DNA of 64,000 nucleotides from NCBI GenBank assembly GCA_021613375.1, contig CM038706.1, positions 19,907,366 through 19,971,365 on the forward strand. The letters are read 5' to 3'. The position numbers and the translations under genes are program-made. This stretch comes from Megaleporinus macrocephalus. Taxonomy: Eukaryota > Chordata > Actinopteri > Characiformes > Anostomidae. The first letter of the stretch is position 1. Every line of letters starts with the position of its first letter. Positions 1 through 28,500 of the stretch are shown here, in pieces. The notes beneath the pieces were generated by a model that made no database searches, was not told where the DNA came from, and worked only from the letters and a program-made list of their open reading frames with translations.

Positions 1-896
1 TGATATGTAATAAAATATCAATATCTAGATGAATCAGACAATATTGCCACACAAAACATTAAGCTAATATGCTGTATCTATGCTGTATCATTTTTAAAAT
101 CAAACTATTTTTTAATTTATATTTGATATATTCTATTATTATTTTAGGTGAAAATAAGAGAAAACCACTTATTGCACTTTCTGTATCAGGTGTTTGGACA
201 CTAGCATAGAATCATATATTTTTAACTTGCTTACTTTCTGAAAGTTATGATTCACAAAAAAAAAAAAAAATGTGGTGGTCTTTACCTGAAACGATTAAAA
301 AATATCTAAATTTGCTTAAGCTGCAAGTGCTATGATGCCAATAACAGCAACCTTAAGTACTATCAGGTCCAGTCAGTACAAAACATAACACTGAAATATT
401 AGATGCTGGACCAATGCCTAATGTAGAAAAGCATACTGCCAAAGCTTTAGGTACTTACATTTTGTAATGTTTGATATGCTTTGCTATGTTCTTTTACTCC
501 AAAGTGCTTGTCTTTAACCTAGAATGTGCTATACCCCTACTTAACACAAGTTTACAACAGTTGTAAATTTCCAAGACTGTTCTTCCTGCTCATTAGCTGT
601 ACACCATGATCCATGTGGAAAAAAGAAAATGCTAACCATAACAAGGAGAGAGGCATAGGCTCAGCACTGATTAATGTTTAGAGTTGAAGAGCAGACCCTT
701 CATGTCTAAACCAAAAGGTCAGGATTTTTATTCCACTGGAGGCACTGACTCTACCAACGTCATCACTCACTCAGCTCTGGCCTTTAGACCCCGACAGTCT
801 AGGTGTTTGAAAACGAGGGGGTGTGTGGAGGAGAAGAGGAGGAAAGTGGTCTGCTGTGTGTGTTTTTCTCATTTCCTGTGTTTTTGAATTGTGCAG

Positions 897-15697
<14,801 letters not shown>

Positions 15698-18200
15698 AGG
15701 TCTGCGTGGGACGTCCTGAAGGAGAGGGCTACAGATAGGTCATGGAATTTAGTCTACAACCACCTCTCTCAGCTCCGAAAGCTTTCTTTAGACAGGACAG
15801 CTGACTCAATATCTTTACTTTCCAAATTCAGTGTACAAATGTAACAAAAGCCAATATGTGCAACTAACAATCATGCGTTTTTCACTCACTCTCAAACTAA
15901 TCAGAGCAAGCCAGAATTCAGCTGCAGGCAAAATGCTATCTACCAATTAGGGTACCTGAATTATAACCGAACTCTGTCAACACACTATTCACGCTCAGGT
16001 TGGGAATTGACACATTCACTGCACTTTCGACCCAGTGATGTTGCTGGTTCTGCTTTTTTATTCTTTTTTTTCCTGTATGTTCTTTAAATGTGACCCACGT
16101 GGGCTGTATATGTGTTTCTATGAAGGACATGGTAACTTGTGACTGTGTGATTTGGTTACGTGCTTATAGATATGGAAATACTCTGTATAGCTAGTCTGCC
16201 TTCGGTCTGCCTTGTTTTCTACCCGATTTGGTGTAACATGAAGCCACTGACAACCCAGACATTTACATTTGGTAATCTTCAGAAGTCCAGCTTTGTTTAG
16301 AGAATCGTTTTCCCTAATACAACTTTTCTCCCTACACTAATTTATTTGTTTGATATATTTTGATTTATGAAGGTCTCTGTTTACATTCAGGAATGCACAT
16401 AACTGGGTTAAGTTTTACTTTTGATTTTGACGAGTGGTGGCGTAGACTTAAGAAGCCTTAAATGGTTTTAGTACCAGTATGACGAATGTGGATCAAGGGT
16501 TTCTCAGGACTGGAAGAGCAGATTTTGGAAAGGAGAACTGCACTTGATTGATCTCATAGAGTTATGTTATGGTCAACGGCCTTTATCTGTTACAGCAGTA
16601 AGTTATTTTTTTACCTCATTTTTTTCTGTTACATTAAAAAAAACAAGACATTATATTAAATTCACTTAGGTGAGTTGATGGACTGGCTCTATTTAACTCA
16701 TCAGACTATGTGACTAGCTTCTCACAATATCTGTCAGATAGGGTTTTTTATGATTGCAGATTGACAGTCGAGACAATCCCTAATTGTCTCTTTTCATCAG
16801 CTCAGCTATGTCGATCCACATGGGGTTAGAAATACTGTTACACTATATAAACAATGCACTGTAAGATAAATGATATCCTAAAAGTTTAAATGTACAGCGG
16901 GTTACAAACAGCATGCCTTGAGAGCGCCATGATCAGGGAGCTGCTGATGGATGTAGGGGTGTACTGGATGTACTGATGGGTGTGTAAATGATTACAGTTC
17001 TCTGTGATACTATTTCTTTTATCTAGTTTTCTAAGAATAAATAAGTGGGCAAACTCAAAATATAAAATTTGACTCCAAATTTCTTTTATGCAACAATGTC
17101 TGAGAAATGTTGATGTTTATTTTATGCAGATTTTTGTTTGGTTTAAAACTGCATGTACCTTCTCTGCTATGGGCTGCATTATGACAACGTGCAATATTGT
17201 AGCTGCTCTGTGTTTGTTCTGTTCGACCTTATATACACCACGTCCTACTGACAAAAGCTGCTTAGCTTGGTGTCTTTGTGATTAAATTTGTGATTAAAAT
17301 AATGTCTGCATTGTTGTATACGTCTGATATATCTTGCCTATTTTGAGCTGTTGCTTTATGTATGTGGATGTTAAAGGGCCCACATCATGAATTTCTCTGG
17401 ATTCTTTTTTTTTTTAATAAAGGAGTCTGGAGTAATATGTACTCATTGTGAGTGTTTTAGCATTTACCATACACTCCAGTCTATGCAGTTCATATATGGA
17501 CGCTACACTGCAAAACCAACTTGTTTTGAATTTACTGTGATGTCACAGCAACCAATGCATTTACAAATATCCACCTGTTTAACGTACACCAGTTTAGTGC
17601 TGTCAGTCCACTCATATTCTATGGAGTGTTTCAGCTCTAAGTGCTTTCGTGAATGAGGCTCAATGCAGGACAATCAGCCAATCAGAACAGAGCTAATTTG
17701 TCTTTAGTTTAGATTCAGATTAGTCTTAAATGTGCAGTAACTACAACAGCCTATTTCATTCTAAGGCAGTGGTTCTCAATTCTGAATTGCTTGATTTAGT
17801 GTTTTTCCTGCTCTATCACACCCAGCTGACCCCAGGAAGGGCTTATTAATTAGTTCATTAGTTGCGTCCGGTGTTTTGGAAGAAGGTAGGGTACTCCAGG
17901 ATTGCGAATCAATGTTCTAAGGGATAAAGACAGGCTGTAAAATGGTAAAATACAATACATTGTGGTCATATTTGGTACATAACATCACACAAATGTTATA
18001 AACTAACCTCATGGAGAAAGAAAGTATGATATGGGCCCTTTAAACATATGACTAAGTATCAGTTGCCCATATAAATAAGTACCAATTGCCAGTATAAACT
18101 GAGGATACAGTCACTGATGTGACTTGTCTGTCATAGATGTTTAGGTTTTAAGTTGTTGAGCAGCAGTAAAAATGTACACATTTGAATAAAGAACATTTGG
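15698..18200 (+). other. klc1: klc1 3' UTR and flank
   Basis: No gene is seen after the klc1 stop. AATAAA hexamers occur at about 17036, 17408 and 18185; any could end the transcript, and which one is used cannot be told. A MITE occupies 17371-18043, so a 3' UTR ending before 17.4 kb is the simplest reading. Confidence 0.45.
17371..18043. mobile_element. piggyBac-like MITE flanked by TTAA
   Basis: The left end reads TTAAAGGGCCCACATCATGA and the right end, reverse-complemented, TTAAAGGGCCCATATCATAC. Both ends therefore carry TTAA, the piggyBac target duplication, followed by AGGGCCC. The 673-bp interior is non-coding. Confidence 0.75.
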
Positions 18201-19234
18201 ACTATGCTGCACGACAGTGACATACTAGAATCCTGTTGTTTAAATTTGAGTGTTTTGTTTTTTCCTTTATTTCAGCGAAGTGCTTGGAAGCCCTGTTATG
18301 TTGTTGGAATTTTTATTTTTATTTTTGTTTATCTTTTGCTCAGGACCGAAATAAGATAGACAAACTGCAAGTCAATCCCAAAATTGGTGGACAAGTAGTA
18401 CTGATACTCAGACAAGCGAGTAGACTAATCAAAAAGATTAAAGTGAATGTTGACTCCATTGTATGAAAGGGAACATATACTATCATATTACAGAAGGCAA
18501 ATCTTCAACAAGTCAATCAGATCTTATGCCTGTTAAAATAATACTAGGAACTATTAAATACACCAAAATTAATTATCATTCTGTCTTGGGACTGACTATT
18601 TGAACTTTTTTAAATGTGTAATTTGCATTCTATTGAAACTCTAGAAATGTCCTGACTTGCTTATCTACTTGCTCTATTACCAGCTGAATATTACTAATAA
18701 TATAATATTTGGCTGCATTATTACAGGTAACCGTACATATCAATAACACGTCTAGCTATTGTTTTCCACATCCTCATTAGTTCCATTATACAGCTGCCCA
18801 GTATACCATTTGGTTAGCTATGTAGGTAGTAATCTATAGGCTACTAAATGTATGAAGAGTCAGTGGCCAACTAGATAAATTAAGCTACCTTCACTACTGG
18901 TAATACTGGTAAATGATACATGAGCCATAGCAGCAGTTAAATCAACTCATGCTCCTTATTGGAATTAAGTTTGGCACACAGGCTAACAAAGGCAGACTTC
19001 TAAACCTAGCCAACACTAGCCACAACTATTTTAACTACTTTAATTAATTACTTTAAATAATTACTCTGCTAACCAGTTACTTTACTAACATTCTTGACAT
19101 TCGTAAAGTTACAACAGATAAAATTCAAAAGATCACAAGTTTCTATCCACCATCTCAAGTACAGTTTAAGAATGGTTTAAGAAATCCTACTAAATGAATA
19201 TACAGATCTTGGAATGCATCGGAAGTCAATTTTT
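18201..19234. other. AT-rich intergenic stretch
   Basis: I see no gene, RNA or repeat that I recognise. The open frame at 18236-18466 has a hydrophobic start and a Lys/Ile-rich end and resembles no known protein. Confidence 0.5.
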
Positions 19235-19860
19235 GGGGGGGGGTCCCACTGGGATCAGTTTTAGACCATTGCTCATTGCTTTTCAGGTTGCCTTTAGATG
19301 ATGTTATTGGGAAACATCAATTTTCCTGTGCTGATGACATACAGTTCTGCATTTACATTCCTTCCAAAAATCAAGTTTAGCTTTTTCAAAAGATGCAAAT
19401 AAACTTGTTTCTCTCAAAATGAGAGTTCATATCACTCCGATTCTGATGAACTGCTCTGGCTGCCTGTATCTATTAGGATCTATGTTAAAGCTTGTTAAGG
19501 CTTTTAATGGCCTTAAAGTACCCGCTTAGCTTATTCACTATCTGTGTGTGTTTAAACATGCCATCTTAGATCTGCAGATAGTGGCCCTCTGCAAATACCT
19601 TCTGTAAAAATCCAGGAAATGTGGGCAGGCCTCGCATAGTCAAGCTCGGTGAACATGTTTAAGCACCTTTTGAAAACATATATCTTGAATTAGCATTTTA
19701 TTAAATTCTACCTTTCTTTTGATTTCGTATTTCTTTTTTCAATTTGATCTTTCTGCCTTTAATGATTTTAATGAAATACCCCTGATTTATTGTAGACTGT
19801 TCAGTTTTATCATCTATCTGTAAAGCACTCTGAGCAGAAAAGTGCTTTATAAATTAAGAT
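19235..19860 (+). pseudogene. L2/CR1-like LINE reverse transcriptase remnant
   Basis: In shifting frames one can read PLGSVL, then LPLDDVIGKHQFSCADDIQF (a decayed form of the RT core with CADD in place of YADD), and later a decayed LHWLPV...AFNGL segment typical of fish L2/CR1-type elements. The 3' end TAAAGCACTCTGAGCAGAAA followed by GTGCTTTATAAATT is the usual LINE tail. Frameshifts and stops show it is dead and 5'-truncated. Confidence 0.65.
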
Positions 19861-21010
19861 GTCAGGTTTCAATCAGGTAAACACTGAACTAGAATAGTAT
19901 GTATGGATATGATAGCATAGAGAAAGCTACGACTTTCCAAGCAACACATATCTGTCTGTTTAAAGCTTCCTAATGACCACCTAGATTAGCAAACCTAAAA
20001 TAAAATAATAGCTGAAATGCTGTTGTGTGGTTGGATAGGGCAATTTTTATGGCATAAATATAAATGATGAGAATAATAAACACTGCATTAACACATTAGA
20101 ATGTGTAAAACAAGGAGGTGGCAGTATCATGACTTTATTCTGTTTTACTGCTATTAGACAAGAAGCTATGAATTATAGATCATATCAAGAAATGCTGCAG
20201 CAGAAGATGTGACGGTTCTAGAAGAAAGTATGTAGAAGAAACCAACATAACTGGCACTGCTGAAGCAGTCCTGTAAGGGAGAAGGAGCCTCCTAGTTAGT
20301 GTGCACGGCTGATCAACAGTTACAGGAACTGTTTGTTACTGAAAGCAGAGGTTCGCACATTTCTGCCAACAAGGTTATGGTGCTCAGATGATCATTTGTA
20401 TTGTTTTTTTAAGGTTCTCTTTATGCACTGTTAGTGAAGATTTAGTAAGAGAAGATCTGATCAGAATTTAGGAAGAAATTCACAAAATAATGAAGGATTC
20501 AGAGGTTTAAGTAGGACTGTATGAGCTTAATGAGCATAACGAAGGATTCAGAAGGCATTATTTGTTTTCTAACAGCATCTGGTTCCTAAAGAACACCAGT
20601 GAGGTTTTCGTGGACTCTGCTTCCCTCTGCTGGCTTGTTTGTTTTGCGTCATGTACTTGACATGTCTTTGTAAACCAGTTTTTGAAATAATGCTGTATAC
20701 AGTAGAAATAATATCTAATACAATCACATTTATAAAAATAATATCATTTACAGCATCTGTTCTCTTCTAATCATTCACTTTATGGAAAAATTACTACCCA
20801 TAAGGGATTATCTGACATTGTATCTTACCTTACAGCCTAGTACTGATGATGTAATGAATGTAATGTCTTAATTAGTTAATATTTCTGGTCTACTTTTATT
20901 TCTGTCTGACTTTTGGTATCGGCAGTATCCGTAATCACTTTGACTTAATCTTTTGATGCCCCCCACCTGCTTACTGCTGCGCTCAATTTGTATGTGTGTG
21001 TGTATGTGTG
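19861..21010. other. Intergenic stretch
   Basis: Nothing coding is seen. A short TG-rich run precedes the Tc1 element at 20.99 kb. Confidence 0.5.
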
Positions 21011-21795
21011 CACTATATTGCCAAAAGTATTCACTCATGTTATAACTTCTTTTGTTGCCATCAAAATGAAGAGGGAGACGAATTTAGAGCATGAGCTTTA
21101 TTCTTGAGGATAACATGGTACGGATGTTCTTTGAGGCTACCCTGGTCTCGACATCTGCGCGGTCTTATAGGCTCACCTCTATGTTTCCTTGGCCCATGTG
21201 ATCCATCTGGCCAAGTTATCTCCTGGATTTGGGCAGCTAACTTGGGGGCTCCTGCCGTAAATTACTGATGTTGGACGAGAACATCAGTGTCTGAGCTCAG
21301 GTTGAGAAGTCCTGGCTCGCAGTCTCCACTCGAATTCTTCCCAAAGGTGTTCTGCCACAATCTCCCCTCCACTAAACTTTACACCTGCCATGATGCAGTG
21401 AGACAAATACCATTCTCGTGGCGGCTTTACACCACTGCATCCTACGTTTTGCCTTGCAATTGGTGATGTAAGGCTTGGATGCAGTTACTCAGCCATGGAA
21501 AACCATTCCATGAAGTTCTTTACACTCTGTTCTTGATTTAATCTGAAGGTCACATGAAGTATGGAGATCTGTAGCGATTAACTCTGCAGAAAGTTGGTGA
21601 CCTCTGTGCACTCTGTATACTCACGACTGGACTTGTTGCACAGGTGGCATCCTATCACGGTACCAGGCTGGAGTACACTGAGCTTCTAAGAGCGACCCAT
21701 TCTTTTACTAATGTGTGTAGAAGCAGTCTGCCTGTCTAGGTGCTGGTTTTATACACCTGTGGCCATGGAAGTGATTGGAACACCTGAATTCAATG
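21011..21795 (-). pseudogene. Decayed Tc1-like transposon (transposase on minus strand)
   Basis: The left end CACTATATTGCCAAAAGTAT is a classic fish Tc1-like terminus. On the minus strand from about 21795 one can read the upstream box CATGGCCACAGGTGTATAAA, then MGRS followed by a stop, then GTVIGCHLCNKSSRE from the transposase helix-turn-helix region. The right terminal repeat is lost; GAATTCAATG is duplicated at that edge. Stops and missing segments make it non-functional. Confidence 0.7.
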
Positions 21796-24700
21796 TTTTG
21801 AATTCAATGTGTCCTTCAATCTCAAGTTCCTCTACAGTGCACCATTTCACCCACTCTAAATGACTTTGATAGCATTTCAATGGCTGATTTATACAGAATG
21901 TATGGAAAACCAAAGGAATATGCTTTCTCTATTAAAAGGTATTACAAAGGTTTCATTTACAGGGTCATACCTTACTTACAAACGTAGGCCTTTGTGTTGC
22001 ATGCACACACATTAGATTTGTTTTTGAAATGTGATTGATATTTTCTTATTGATGCCAAATAAGGGAACAAAGCTTGAAAACTATTTTTATTGATCATGAT
22101 ATAATCAACACAGACACCACAGTTACATGCACAATGCCTTACAAAAAAATAGGAAATTATGCTTTTGGTGTCAAACATGAAAAACATTGATAGATATGGC
22201 GCTGATGCTATTTATACAAATACATTTCATAAGTTTCTGTTTATGCTAACTGTAAAAAACAATATAGAGAGGATGTAATTGGTCGGATGGTCTTTTCTGG
22301 GTGGACCAATATGCCGAGCACAAGGCAGGAGGTTATAACTCTAACAGGGTCTTTTACAGCCACGTATCCACTCTAAAATTCAAAACAACTTTTATCATAT
22401 CTAATAAGAACAAAATCTGAAACATACGCATAACGGTACACAAAGACAAAGAAACAAACATAGACTTGTCAATATACCAGTAATAAAAACATGTACTTTG
22501 CAATAGAGTTCTCCATTTCAGTCAACCAAGAACAGTAAACATCACTACAACATGCCACAAAACTGAACATTGCAAACAGTCTAAAACATACCAGTAAAGT
22601 TCAAATACAAATCAAACCCTTCCATTTGTCTTTGGTTAGAGTTGAAATGTCGCTTTAGCTCAGACTGGGGGCTGCATGTGCAACTTTATTTTTTAATGTA
22701 TAGAACTGCTAATTGCTTCTTTTTTTAACAATCAAGTTAAATGACCCCATTGCAAAGTGTCTGTCTAAATAAGGAAAAGCACAGCGCAATCAAAAAGACA
22801 ATAAATAAAAAGATACAAACAAACTGAGCATTAAATATTAAAGAACATCCGTAACAATCTCAGTGTAGTGTCTTCTCAAGACATTTCCATGTTACAATTA
22901 TATAAGGCACCCTTTCCCTTTCATGGAAAGAATTATATTCAAAAAAGAAAAGAAAAGTTGAAAAAAGGTGATAATACTGATATAAAGCATTTGTGCAGTT
23001 CCCAAATAATTGGTAGTGATCCAACACTGATATGATGGCAGAACTAAACGTTTCAATATATGTGGCTCCCTTCCTATGCAATGTAAATGCCTATAATACA
23101 TTCCCTACACATTTCTTTCAACTTGTCAGCCCATTGGTCCATTCTTTCTTCTCTCTTTCTGTCTACCAAACTAGCATACCCACTGCACTGTGCCGAGACT
23201 ACAACACCACCACATCAAAAGGTATTCCTTTGAGCCCTTTCTCGTTTACTACACGTGTCGAGCAACGGATTATGATCTAATCCCACAATGATCAGAACAG
23301 GGAGAGAGTGGAAGTGCAGTAAACCAGCCTCTCATCTGAAACAATGCTACAGCTAAGCCTGATTTCAGGTTCAAAGTAGTTGCCTTTTACACTAAATCTG
23401 AATCCTCATCACCCACTCAATGTGCAATACACCCTTATGAGCTACACTACAAAATAATCTGCAGCAAAAGTGACATCATCCAGGTGGGCAAAAAAACACA
23501 GAGAATAAAAAAAAAATAATAAAAAAAATTAAGGTTTTTCAGCGACGGCAGATTTTACATCACATGCAAGTTTATAAAAATAGGCATTTAACAAAAGATA
23601 TGAAAATGCTGTTGCTATTTACGCGTCATATACAGAACATAGCATTGTACGTGCTTTCAATTCATCATGCGCTGCATCCACAAATGAGAATCAGCTCTAC
23701 GCATTCACAGGAAAAGAGATATTGTTATATCTATAAAACATAGCTGATTAATCTTAATAGAGAGAAGGCTCAGAGCTCGCGGTAAGGTCAGGGCTTTGTG
23801 ACCCCCGCATTTATGACAGGCAACCCTAGGCTCAAGAAGAAGACCCTGCGATGTTATCTTTAGACCCCCTAGACCCCCCTTAGAAACACTCCACCCGGAT
23901 GTTTACGATGTGGCCAGGTAGAGCCCCATTTGGCCCGAAGGCAATGGAAGGAGGGCCGTAAAGACAAGCAAGCACATTCATCTTTGAGACCAGGTTGGAC
24001 CAGGGCAGACCAGGCTGTCAGAGCTCAGAGAAACGTCGGTACCACAAGCCCTTCAAATAAAAAAGCTTAAACTCTGAACTGGTCTCCCTCTTTATTCTGA
24101 CGGAGATACAACAAAAAACGAAGATACAACAATATGAATGTGTCAAATGCATTCCAAAAAAGGGGGAAGGTTCAGAAAGCGATCAGATCAGATGAGGAAA
24201 ATTAACCGTCCTGTCTCGTTCTTATTACTATGGGGGTAGAATTATGATGTGATGGATCATAAACATACAATATCTAAACAGATATTTAGCTACCTGCTCT
24301 CGTAGGCTTAAGCTATTCTATTAATATTCTATTCATTTTGGGTGGTAAAAAAGAGGTACGAATACAATACGAATGGGTGCAGATGGCTGTAGACAATCAG
24401 CTAAACCTAAAGCACATTGCTATATATGCACACAACATACTTATCTAAACCTACAATACACGTTAGCACTTTCTTACTGTAAATGATATCTTTCTGGACC
24501 AACAGAGATGTTAATGTAAAACGACAAAGCCTACTACACGCTACAGTAGCTATAAAAAAAACTGAAGAACATACTGGCTTGAACATTAGTGACTGAGGCC
24601 AAACCTGCCTCTGTTAAAAGCCAAATCAGGAATTGCTGAAACAATAAAACTCAACCTTTAAACGTATATTAACAGTGCTCACTGTTAGCAGTCTCAGAGT

Positions 24701-25340
24701 CATGTTTCAGAAATTCTTGCTTTGTGCTTAATGGGAAGCGGTTCTGTGGATATGTAAGGCACTAAAAATCGCATAAACCAATTTGAACCCATCCTACAAC
24801 GCATTAAGGTGCCATGGACAGCCCCCAGGAATCTCGCTGAAACAGCTAAGCGTAAGTTAAGCCTTCCCTAATCCCACCAACCATCCACGTGTTATCACCT
24901 CAGCTTTCGTCTTCTATTACAACTCCCTTTGTGATCAAACCTACACAGAGCGCTGGGGCCCTTATAATAGTAAGTAGGCTGTCAGGCTGAAGAGCATTAG
25001 CTGCTATACCTACCATCATACTGTGGGCAGGCAATCAGATATGGCGTGCGCTGCTATGTTGCAAATGTGCAGACTTCTCTCTTACTTCAAATACTCACAC
25101 TGACCACACTGGTCATGTTTTCACAGATGATAAAAAGAAAAAGGAAGGAAGAAAAAGGAAGAGTGCAAATTTCTATCACCCACCACTCCATCTACACACC
25201 ATGTCATCCCTCAGCTGTAGACGGTTCAAGATTCAAGGTAGCCTTTCAGGACAGGCCAAAGGGCCTCCATCAAGAAACCACTGGCAGCAGGCGCTTTGGA
25301 GGGAAGGAGCGAAGCTCCACAGGGGTACGGAACCCTGTGT
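21796..25340 (-). other. ttl: ttl 3' flank, probably including a long 3' UTR
   Basis: No coding frame or recognised transposon is seen in about 3.5 kb downstream of the ttl stop. Minus-strand AATAAA signals (TTTATT on the plus strand) occur at about 24091, 22686 and 22086. The absence of repeats fits a retained 3' UTR, but this is inference. Confidence 0.4.
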
Positions 25341-25524
25341 TTACAGTTTAATGAAAGGGCCAATCTGCTGTGGTGCTCTGAGCTTTGGTGAGGAGCATGA
25401 GCTGGAGGAAAGAGACGGAGAAGTGGAGAACGGTGGCGAGGAAGAGAGGGCATCCGCATTTAAAGAGAAGACTGTGGAAATGGCCACGTCCACAATACCT
25501 TGACACAGCTCTGGGTAGAGTTTT
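25341..25524 (-). CDS. ttl: ttl coding exon 7 and stop
   Basis: The acceptor is tctttag. It encodes [20 protein letters not shown], a Ser-rich linker (about residues 365-393), then QQIGPFIKL and a TAA stop. The final FIKL is identical to mammalian TTL. Confidence 0.95.
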
Positions 25525-28500
25525 CTAAAGAAGAGAGAGGAAAACAACTGGTCACAAGAACGCTCATTACTCATCAGGATTCACACATTCCTTGTTTAAG
25601 TGGAACAGCGGGACAAACAAATTAGTAATAAAACAGTTCATCTGTGGAAAACACCCATGAAGTAATAACCCTCTCCATATGAGCATCACAGTTCCTTATA
25701 GCTAAATATAGAAATACAGGCTAAAATTTATTTAGCAAACAAATTGCCTTTGTTTGAAACATTTACTGCAGTGATTAACATGTTTCAGTTGACAATCATT
25801 GTCTTAAAGCGAACCGATATGGTGAGTATCTTATTATTTCTTAAACAACTGTGTCGTAAGTCGTATCCCGTGGTCATGGGCAAGACATTACGTGACATAT
25901 TATTGGGCTGCATCAAGCAAAGAAAACAACAGGACAAGCTGCAATGACTGAAACTAGGTTAAAACTGTCTGACACTTTTTTAAAACAAGAAAGGATAGTG
26001 GAGAACTTCCAACTGAGGAAGATATGTGGTCAGAAGAAAAATACTGAATGGTTCAGAGGGCACAAGGAATCATTTTTATATGTGAACTGGCCACCACAGA
26101 GTCCTGACCCTAACGCCATTGAAAATCTTTGGTATGTGCTTTATGGAGTGGTTTGACTCTCCAGTCTTTAATACAAGACCTTAGCCAAATATTAAAGCAG
26201 CTCTGGATGAAAACAAACACGTTGTCGAAACAATGTTATGGTGAATGTATGCCATAATCAATACTAAAGTCAGCCCACTGAAATATTAGTGTTTTTTTAT
26301 TTTGTTTTTGGATGGACATGGTAGATTTATGATTGGCTTCCAAACTTTACAAGGAACTGTGCAAACAGACATTATTAACCCCCACTGCCAAAGCTGAACA
26401 TCAAAAGGAACAATTACTGAGATGGTCTATTCTAAACAGTCCAATTGAACAGAAGTCTGAATAAAGCAAACTTTCTCTTTCAAGTTTCAAGCATACATAA
26501 AATTCAGTCAAAATTTGGAAACAAGCTCTTTGCAAATTTCTGGATGCAAGCAAGTTCTCAGAGGAGCAACCCAAAAGTAGGTCACAGAACATCAGCAAAC
26601 TTGTAGGCATGAAGAATATCTCAGTAAGGCACAGTGAGGGAAACCCAGAGGCTCAACAGTAATCAAGGCGTAACTCAGCATTCAAGGGAAAAGGACTGAC
26701 ACTGAAATGTCTCAAAAATACTGACTGTGCACAGGCGGGTGCTCCGTTGATCTCGATCAGCCAAACTTTAAGGTTCTCGTCGAGCATGAAGTCAAAGCCG
26801 AAGAGCTGAAAGCTCTGGTAGGACAGGTGCTTAGTGCTGATGGCTGGCTCAATGCACATGAGGCAACTCCTGTTAAAAAAGCAGAAACAATTCATTGAAA
26901 ATACACAGCTGGCTCCACCTTTCTATTTAAATCCTGTAAAGTACCTGTAAACTCTGGCTCTAACAGCTGTATTATTCCTGTGGAAACTAGATATCATTTT
27001 CTCTCTCTTACTGAGACGTGAAGCTTGCCTAACCAAGCCGGGGTGTGTTTCGTGATACCTTTCATACCTTATTATCTGCTTGATTTGAGGTAAGATGGAT
27101 GTCTCCATAGCAACATTGTGAACACTCAGCAGGTACTGTCTAAACTCATCAAAGAACATCTCGTTGCCCTCCTCGTAGCGCCCATAGTTCTGAGAGTGCT
27201 CCTTCTGGATGCAGTGATTGGTTAAGTGGCTGGTCATGTCCTCGAGGTCAGAGCTGTTGTATGGCTCTGAAGACGTCCTCAGCACACCCTCGCGATACAG
27301 GTAGATGTTGTACTGATGGTCTACAAGCACCCAGCTCCTTAACACAGAGGATAAGAATATCATGTCACATACAATGATCCACTTAAGCGCCTCAAATTTC
27401 AGACCATATACAGTTAGAATTATGGGGGGTTGTGGTTTATCTTACCTTATATCAAATTTGCGATGACCTGGTTCCAAAAGCAGTGGCCTCTCAAGGTACT
27501 TCTGAATGACATGAACCTGTCCCTGATTATCGATGAACTCGAGCAACTGGTTTGCATCATGAGATATTAAGATTCCAGCACCTAAATAAAAAAATAAAAC
27601 AAACAGGACAAAAATCTGAATGAAAATGCTCACAAAATGCCAGAGCTTGATATAATTCACAATTTCCTATAGGCCTTTTGCACCATATGTGCACCTGCTT
27701 ATCAAATATTTCCTCTAAAATCAAGAATATTAATAGGAAATGTATTCCCACTCTGTCTCTGTAACAGCCCCCACTATTCTGGGAAGGCCTTACATAAGAT
27801 GTTGGAACTTTGCTGTTTCAATATAAAAGCTTTGTGCGCCTGTATTAGCAATGGGCACAGCCTAAACCAGGTTGAATTCACTCATCAAATGATATATACA
27901 TATGTACTGCAAAATGCCTCATCACTGCTCAGTTAAAGAAAGCTCAACAGATATGCTTCTACATATAACGGACTTGACATATTTAGAGATTTTAATAAGT
28001 CTTGTCAACACATGGAACTATCAGTTATGTAGTGACAGTCATGAGTTAAAAGAGCTTTTCTGTTAAGTGGCTTTTGGCATGATCTAGTCACCTTTTGCTC
28101 CAGCAGATGATTTAGCAATCCACACTGTTCCCTCCCCATTTTCCTTTTTGGTGTTATAGGAGGCGAGGAAGACCTCACGCTCATCCGTCTTCGGGTTGTT
28201 CTTCAGGTGACTGATTCCGTTGGTGGCAGGAGCCACTGGAGTATTGAGATTGGTTGGATAAATAATATATGATTCAGGAAACCAGTTACAGGAGTCTTTC
28301 AGCTCTGGACTAGTCTTTATTAACCTATTGGGCCAAAAAAAAGAAACCAGTCTGAGACAAATGTCTAAAGTTTAGTTAAAACATAGCTGTTATATAGAAA
28401 TATGCACATAAAAGATACAGAAATCAGGAGACAACAGCACAACTTAAGAATGATAACAGAATATTAAGATATTACAGCAAACCTTAACGGTGATAAAGAA

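Noticed and set aside
26923..27067. Continuation of the ttl exon 5 frame past [11 protein letters not shown]
   Set aside because: The GTATGA donor at 27067 joins to the 26869 acceptor and restores the TTL sequence; the read-through matches no family member.
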